This document shows, one piece after another, positions 6,209 through 9,477 of a stretch of 9,477 bases of DNA. The first letter of the stretch is position 1. Each line of letters opens with the position of its first letter. The stretch spans positions 1-9,477 of the forward strand of contig JBOHCT010000169.1 of NCBI GenBank assembly GCA_050699055.1, written 5' to 3'. A program made the translations under genes and the position numbers. The DNA comes from JBOHCT01 sp050699055. Lineage in GTDB: Bacteria > Actinomycetota > Actinomycetes > Streptosporangiales > JBOHCT01. The notes beneath the pieces were generated by a model, which saw only the letters and a list, made by a program, of their open reading frames with translations, did no database searches and was not told the DNA's origin.

Positions 6209-8002
6209 ATGACTGAAATGGAACGCCACAGCTACGACGTCGTCGTGGTCGGCGCCGGCGGCTCCGGGCTGCGCGCCGCGATCGAGGCCCACGAGCGGGG
6301 CGCGAAGACCGCGGTCGTCTGCAAGTCGCTGCTCGGCAAGGCCCACACGGTGATGGCCGAGGGCGGGATCGCCGCGTCGATGGGCAACCTCTGGCCAGAG
6401 GACAACTGGCAGGTGCACTTCCGTGACACCATGCGCGGCGGCAAGATGCTCAACCACTGGCGCATGGCCCAGCTGCACGCCCAGGAGGCGCCGAACCGGG
6501 TGTGGGAGCTGGAGGAGTGGGGCGCGGTCTTCGACCGTACCGCGGAGGGCCTGATCTCCCAGCGCGACTTCGGCGGCCACCGCTACGCCCGCCTCGCGCA
6601 CGTCGGCGACCGGACCGGCCTGGAGATGATCCGTACCCTCCAGCAGCGCGCGGTGGCGCTCGGCATCGACGTGTTCATGGAGGCGACGATCACCCGGCTG
6701 CTCCTCGACGGCGACCGGGTCGCGGGCACCTTCGGCTACTGGCGGGACACCGGGCGGTTCTTCTGCCTCGACGCGCCGGCGGTCGTGCTCGCGACCGGCG
6801 GCATCGGCAAGATGTACCGCGTGACCTCGAACTCCTGGGAGTACACCGCCGACGGCCACGCGCTCGCGCTGCTCGCCGGGGCCCCGCTGATCAACATGGA
6901 GTTCGTGCAGTTCCACCCGACCGCGATGATCTGGCCGCCGTCCGTCACCGGCATCCTCGTCACCGAATCGGTCCGGGGCGACGGCGGGGTGCTGCGCAAC
7001 AGCGACGGCGAGCGGTTCATGTTCCGCTACATCCCGGACTACTACAAGGGGGAGACCGCCGACAGCGAGGACGAGGCGGACAACTGGTACGAGGACAAGA
7101 AGAACTACCGCAGGCCGCCCGAGCTGCTGCCCCGTGACGAGGTCGCCCGCGCGATCAACGCCGAGGTCAAGGAGGGGCGCGGGTCGCCGCACGACGGGGT
7201 GTTCCTCGACATCGCCTCACGGCGCAGCGCGGAGTTCATCCAGCGGCGGATCCCCTCGATGTACCACCAGTTCCGGGAGCTCGCCGACGTCGACATCACC
7301 AGGGAGCCGATGGAGGTCGGGCCGACCTGCCACTACGTCATGGGCGGGGTCGAGGTCGACGCCGACACCGAGGCGTCGATCGTGCCCGGCCTGTACGCGG
7401 TCGGGGAGGTCGCCGGCGGAATGCACGGCTCCAACAGGCTCGGCGGCAACTCCCTCGGCGACCTGCTCGTCTTCGGCATGCGGGCGGGGCGGTACGCCGC
7501 GGAGTACGTCCGGTCGGTCGAGAGCGACCCCCCGCGGGCCCGGGACGCCGACCTCGGCGCCGCGGTAGAGGAGGCCCTCGCGCCGTTCTCCGAGGACGGC
7601 ACGGAGAACCCCTACAGCCTGCACCGCGAGCTGCAGGGCACGATGCAGGAGCTGGTCGGCATCATCCGTACCGCGGACGACCTCGAGCAAGCGATCGACA
7701 AGATCCACGAGTACCAGCGGCGTGCCGGGCAGCTCGCGGTCGAGGGCAACCGGCAGTACAACCCGGGCTGGCACTACGCCCTCGACCTCCGCAACCTGCT
7801 GCTGGTCGCGGAGTGCGTCGCCCGCTCCGCGCTGGAGCGCAAGGAGAGCCGGGGCGGGCACACCCGCGACGACTACCCGATGGCCGACGACGAGTGGGCG
7901 AAGAAGAACATCGTCTGCCGCCAGGTCGACGGAGGGTTGAAGCTGAGCGAACAGCCGCTGCCCGAGATGCCGGAGGAGCTGCAGACGTTGTTCAAGGAGT
8001 GA
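6209..8002 (+). CDS. sdhA: Succinate dehydrogenase flavoprotein subunit (Sdh1 type)
   Basis: This 597-residue subunit oxidises succinate to fumarate on the cytoplasmic side and passes electrons to the iron-sulfur subunit. Visible features are the FAD-binding VVVVGAGGSGLRAA (residues 11-24), H46 in KAHTVMAEGG as the likely site of covalent FAD attachment, and QFHPTAM (H236). Others are ESVRGDGGVLRN (R256), LPRDEVARAI with the presumed proton-shuttle R309, GPTCHYVMGGV (H375), and the C-terminal FAD motif VAGGMHGSNRLGGNSLGDLLVFG. A capping-domain ending with SRGGHTRDDYP is typical of the family. The ATG at 6209 has GGAGG seven bases upstream, which decides the start. The gene follows the anchor by 22 bases, so the two are almost certainly co-transcribed. 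The next gene is separated by an unusual 200-base duplicated spacer. Confidence 0.97.
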   Translation: MTEMERHSYDVVVVGAGGSGLRAAIEAHERGAKTAVVCKSLLGKAHTVMAEGGIAASMGNLWPEDNWQVHFRDTMRGGKMLNHWRMAQLHAQEAPNRVWELEEWGAVFDRTAEGLISQRDFGGHRYARLAHVGDRTGLEMIRTLQQRAVALGIDVFMEATITRLLLDGDRVAGTFGYWRDTGRFFCLDAPAVVLATGGIGKMYRVTSNSWEYTADGHALALLAGAPLINMEFVQFHPTAMIWPPSVTGILVTESVRGDGGVLRNSDGERFMFRYIPDYYKGETADSEDEADNWYEDKKNYRRPPELLPRDEVARAINAEVKEGRGSPHDGVFLDIASRRSAEFIQRRIPSMYHQFRELADVDITREPMEVGPTCHYVMGGVEVDADTEASIVPGLYAVGEVAGGMHGSNRLGGNSLGDLLVFGMRAGRYAAEYVRSVESDPPRARDADLGAAVEEALAPFSEDGTENPYSLHRELQGTMQELVGIIRTADDLEQAIDKIHEYQRRAGQLAVEGNRQYNPGWHYALDLRNLLLVAECVARSALERKESRGGHTRDDYPMADDEWAKKNIVCRQVDGGLKLSEQPLPEMPEELQTLFKE

Positions 8003-8027
8003 GGACCGCCGGGCGGCACGGAGCGGA

Positions 8028-8044
8028 CGCCGCACCCTGCGGCG
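8028..8044 (+). terminator. GC-rich hairpin after sdhA (first repeat unit)
   Basis: CGCCGCA and TGCGGCG form a perfect seven-base stem with loop CCC, 26 bases after the sdhA stop. No T-run follows, so a full intrinsic terminator is unlikely; it could stabilise the upstream mRNA or attenuate transcription into sdhB. Confidence 0.45.
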
Positions 8045-8128
8045 GCCGGCCGCTGGCGACACGAGCGAGAAGGCGAGTGCGACCGATAAGCAAGGAGCGA
8101 CGAACCGCCGAGCGACACGGGACGGACC

Positions 8129-8144
8129 GCCCGCGCCAGCGGGC
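8129..8144 (+). terminator. GC-rich hairpin in the second repeat unit before sdhB
   Basis: GCCCGC and GCGGGC form a perfect six-base stem with loop GCCA. It lies near the same place in the second unit as the 8028-8044 hairpin in the first, but with different bases. No T-run follows. A processing or attenuation role is inferred only. Confidence 0.4.
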
Positions 8145-8202
8145 CCGGCGGCGAAGCGAGCGAGAAGGCGAGTGCGACCGATAAGCAAGGAGCGATGATC
8201 AT

Positions 8203-9027
8203 ATGGCCGGCTACGACCTTCCGATGCGTGTCTGGCGAGGCGACGCCTCGAAGGGCGACTTCGTCGAGTACACCGTGCCGGTCGAGGAGGGCGAAGTCGT
8301 CCTCGACGCGATCCACCGGCTCCAGGCCGAGCAGGTCGGCGACCTCGCCGTCCGATGGAACTGCAAGGCCGGCAAGTGCGGGTCGTGCAGCGCCGAGGTC
8401 AACGGCCACCCGGTGCTCATGTGCATGGCCCGGCTGTCCGAGTTCCGCCGCGGCGAGACGATCACGGTGAGCCCGATCCGGGCGTTCCCCGTGATCAAGG
8501 ACCTGGTCACCGACGTCTCGTTCAACTACGAGAAGGCGAAGCAGGTCCCGCCGTTCACACCCAAGCCCCGCGAGGCCGACGGCACCTACCGCATGCAGCA
8601 GGAGGAAGTGACGCGGATCCAGGAGTTCCGCGAGTGCATCGAGTGCTTCCTCTGCCAGGACGTCTGCCACGTGATCCGCGACCACGAGGACAACAAGCAG
8701 GCGTTCGCCGGGCCGCGGTTCCTGATCCGCTACGCCGAGCTCGACATGCACCCGCTCGACACGCTCGACCGCAAGGAGTACCTCCAGGACGAGCAGGGAC
8801 TCGGGTACTGCAACATCACGAAGTGCTGCACCGAGGTCTGCCCGGCGGGGATCCACATCACCGACAACGGGATCATCCCGATGAAGGAACGTGTGGTCGA
8901 CAAGAAGTACGACCCGCTCGTCTGGCTCGGCGACAAGATCCTGCGGCGCGACCGGCGGGAGAAGGCCGAACGACCCGAGTCAGCCGACCGCGGAACCCCC
9001 GGTCCTGGCGAGCGTACGGAGATCTGA
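8203..9027 (+). CDS. sdhB: Succinate dehydrogenase iron-sulfur subunit (Sdh1 type)
   Basis: This 274-residue subunit relays electrons from the flavoprotein FAD to the membrane anchor through three iron-sulfur clusters. The N-terminal ferredoxin-like domain has C54-x4-C59-x2-C62-x11-C74 for [2Fe-2S]. The C-terminal domain has C145-x2-C148-x2-C151-x3-C155, then C203-x5-C209-x3-C213-P. By analogy with E. coli SdhB, C145, C148, C151 and C213 bind [4Fe-4S], and C155, C203 and C209 bind [3Fe-4S]. C155 is followed by His rather than the common Pro, and C208 is an extra neighbour of C209. The tail after about residue 245 is charged and probably disordered. ATG 8203 is chosen because it is in frame with the family N-terminus; AAGGAG lies ten bases upstream. 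An ATG at 8195 is closer but leads into the wrong frame. It is the last gene of the operon. Confidence 0.96.
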   Translation: MAGYDLPMRVWRGDASKGDFVEYTVPVEEGEVVLDAIHRLQAEQVGDLAVRWNCKAGKCGSCSAEVNGHPVLMCMARLSEFRRGETITVSPIRAFPVIKDLVTDVSFNYEKAKQVPPFTPKPREADGTYRMQQEEVTRIQEFRECIECFLCQDVCHVIRDHEDNKQAFAGPRFLIRYAELDMHPLDTLDRKEYLQDEQGLGYCNITKCCTEVCPAGIHITDNGIIPMKERVVDKKYDPLVWLGDKILRRDRREKAERPESADRGTPGPGERTEI

Positions 9028-9042
9028 CCGCTGCGGCGGGCT

Positions 9043-9110
9043 CGCCGGAGGGACCGGCGCACTCTGGGTTACGCCGACCGCCACGGTCGCGACCCCCGCG
9101 ACCCGTCGCG
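9043..9110. terminator. Hairpins between convergent sdhB and VOC genes
   Basis: CGCCGG (9043-9048) and CCGGCG (9054-9059) form a six-base stem with loop AGGGA just after the sdhB stop. CGCGAC (9097-9102) and GTCGCG (9105-9110) form a second stem with a two-base loop next to the VOC stop, and GGTCGCGACC (9085-9094) is a ten-base palindrome. The two flanking genes converge here, so both strands need termination. None has a T-run, which is common in high-GC actinomycetes; function is inferred from position. Confidence 0.45.
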
Positions 9111-9120
9111 TCCAGCACGC

Positions 9121-9477
9121 TCAGCCCAGTTCCCCGAGGTAGAAGCGGGTCCCCTGGTCGTCGGTGCACGACGAGGTGGTGCCGTAGGGTTGGCGCTCCG
9201 GGTCGCTGGCGGTGCCGCCGGCCGTACGCACCCGGGTGACGGCCGCCTCGACGTCGTCCACCGCGTACATCGGCACGACGGCCGCCTCCGAGTCGCCGCC
9301 GTGCATCCCGCCCATCGGATGCAGGCCCTCGATCTGCCAACCGTCGGGCACGCCGCCGCGGGTGAACCGCCAGCCGAAGACCGACCCGAAGAACGCGCGG
9401 GCCCGCGCGGAGTCGACCACCTCGAAGGTCAGGTACGCGAGCTGGCCGTGGCCGCCCGAGGCCGTGACGTCCGGCTC
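9121..9477 (-). CDS. VOC (glyoxalase/bleomycin resistance fold) family protein, C-terminal part
   Basis: The reading frame is open from the right edge of the window to TGA at 9121, so the 5' end is missing; 118 residues are visible. The visible stretch has the VOC pattern: GQLAYLTFEVVDSARARAFF, then GSVFGWRF, a central VPMYAVDDVEAAVTRVRTAGG, and the closing DDQGTRFYLGELG. A GTG at 9420 could serve as a start but would remove the first beta strand, so the gene very probably continues beyond the window. VOC proteins act as metal-dependent lyases, dioxygenases or binding proteins; the visible piece does not say which, and no clear metal-binding histidine is seen in the first strand. It converges on sdhB and has no evident link to that operon. 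Confidence 0.8.
   Translation of the reverse strand, partial: EPDVTASGGHGQLAYLTFEVVDSARARAFFGSVFGWRFTRGGVPDGWQIEGLHPMGGMHGGDSEAAVVPMYAVDDVEAAVTRVRTAGGTASDPERQPYGTTSSCTDDQGTRFYLGELG

Larger units (their letters stand above)
8003..8195 (+). repeat. Imperfect tandem duplication (about 95-base unit) between sdhA and sdhB
   Basis: A 39-base block is repeated without a mismatch at 8062-8100 and 8157-8195, exactly 95 bases apart. It begins CGAGCGAGAAGG and ends AAGCAAGGAGCGA. The preceding 55-60 bases of each unit are also related (GACCGCCGGGCGGCACGG against GAACCGCCGAGCGACACGG) but diverged. The end of sdhA itself, CAAGGAGTGA at 7993-8002, resembles the end of each unit, CAAGGAGCGA. The second copy supplies the ribosome-binding site AAGGAG (8187-8192) for sdhB. 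It could be a local duplication of a leader or two copies of a dispersed intergenic repeat. Confidence 0.92.

Noticed and set aside
4789..6210. Minus-strand open frame of 473 codons spanning the intergenic region and opposite sdhC
   Set aside because: It runs antisense to a well-supported membrane anchor and across repeat DNA; no domain or ribosome-binding site was seen.
6119..7192. Minus-strand open frame opposite sdhA
   Set aside because: The plus strand has unmistakable flavoprotein motifs; this frame is a shadow of their codon bias.
8062..8195. CRISPR-like repeat pair
   Set aside because: There are only two copies, the intervening sequence is a diverged part of the same duplicated unit, and no cas gene is nearby.
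8195..8470. Short plus-strand frame starting at ATG 8195, eight bases before the sdhB start
   Set aside because: It is out of frame with sdhB, and the sdhB frame has all cluster cysteines from ATG 8203.
7217..8856. Two overlapping minus-strand frames that share the peptide APCLSVALAFSL
   Set aside because: The shared peptide is just the translation of the two copies of the 39-base direct repeat, not evidence for paralogous genes.

Overview
The window looks like chromosomal DNA of a high-GC actinomycete. Third codon positions are strongly G/C, GTG and TTG starts are in use, and the succinate dehydrogenase is of the mycobacterial Sdh1 type. A Streptosporangiales host is plausible, but that is only an impression.

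Left half (1-4829) is a carbohydrate-use locus. Three genes on the minus strand are read leftwards in the order sulfatase (1378-2832), MalF/UgpA-like ABC permease (235-1215) and the first 48 codons of a second, UgpE/MalG-like permease (1-145). Divergent from the sulfatase, across a gap of about 70 bases, is a family-20 glycoside hydrolase of the cytosolic hexosaminidase D type (2903-4829). Neither enzyme shows a signal peptide. The simplest model is import of a sulfated, amino-sugar-containing oligosaccharide followed by intracellular desulfation and hydrolysis. The hydrolase reading frame is broken by one extra base near 4268, so as given it is a frameshifted gene or carries a sequence error. 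No solute-binding protein, ATPase, regulator or sulfatase-maturating enzyme lies in the window.

Middle (4830-5382) is about 550 bases without a convincing gene, rich in structure: four copies of a GGTCC-containing motif arranged two forward and two reverse, a 72-base near-perfect inverted repeat, and a smaller operator-like palindrome upstream of the next operon.

Right half (5383-9027) encodes a complete three-subunit succinate dehydrogenase in the order membrane anchor, flavoprotein, iron-sulfur protein. The single five-helix anchor carries Cys/His motifs that could hold the membrane Rieske-type cluster known from mycobacterial Sdh1. The 200 bases between the flavoprotein and iron-sulfur genes are a degenerate tandem duplication of about 95 bases, with an exact 39-base repeat that includes a ribosome-binding site.

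The window ends with hairpins between convergent genes and the 3' part of a VOC/glyoxalase-fold gene on the minus strand (9121-9477). I see no tRNA, rRNA, CRISPR array, transposase or recognisable defence system. The points most worth following are the anchor's Cys/His motifs, the sulfatase/hexosaminidase D pairing, and the structured non-coding DNA around the sdh operon.
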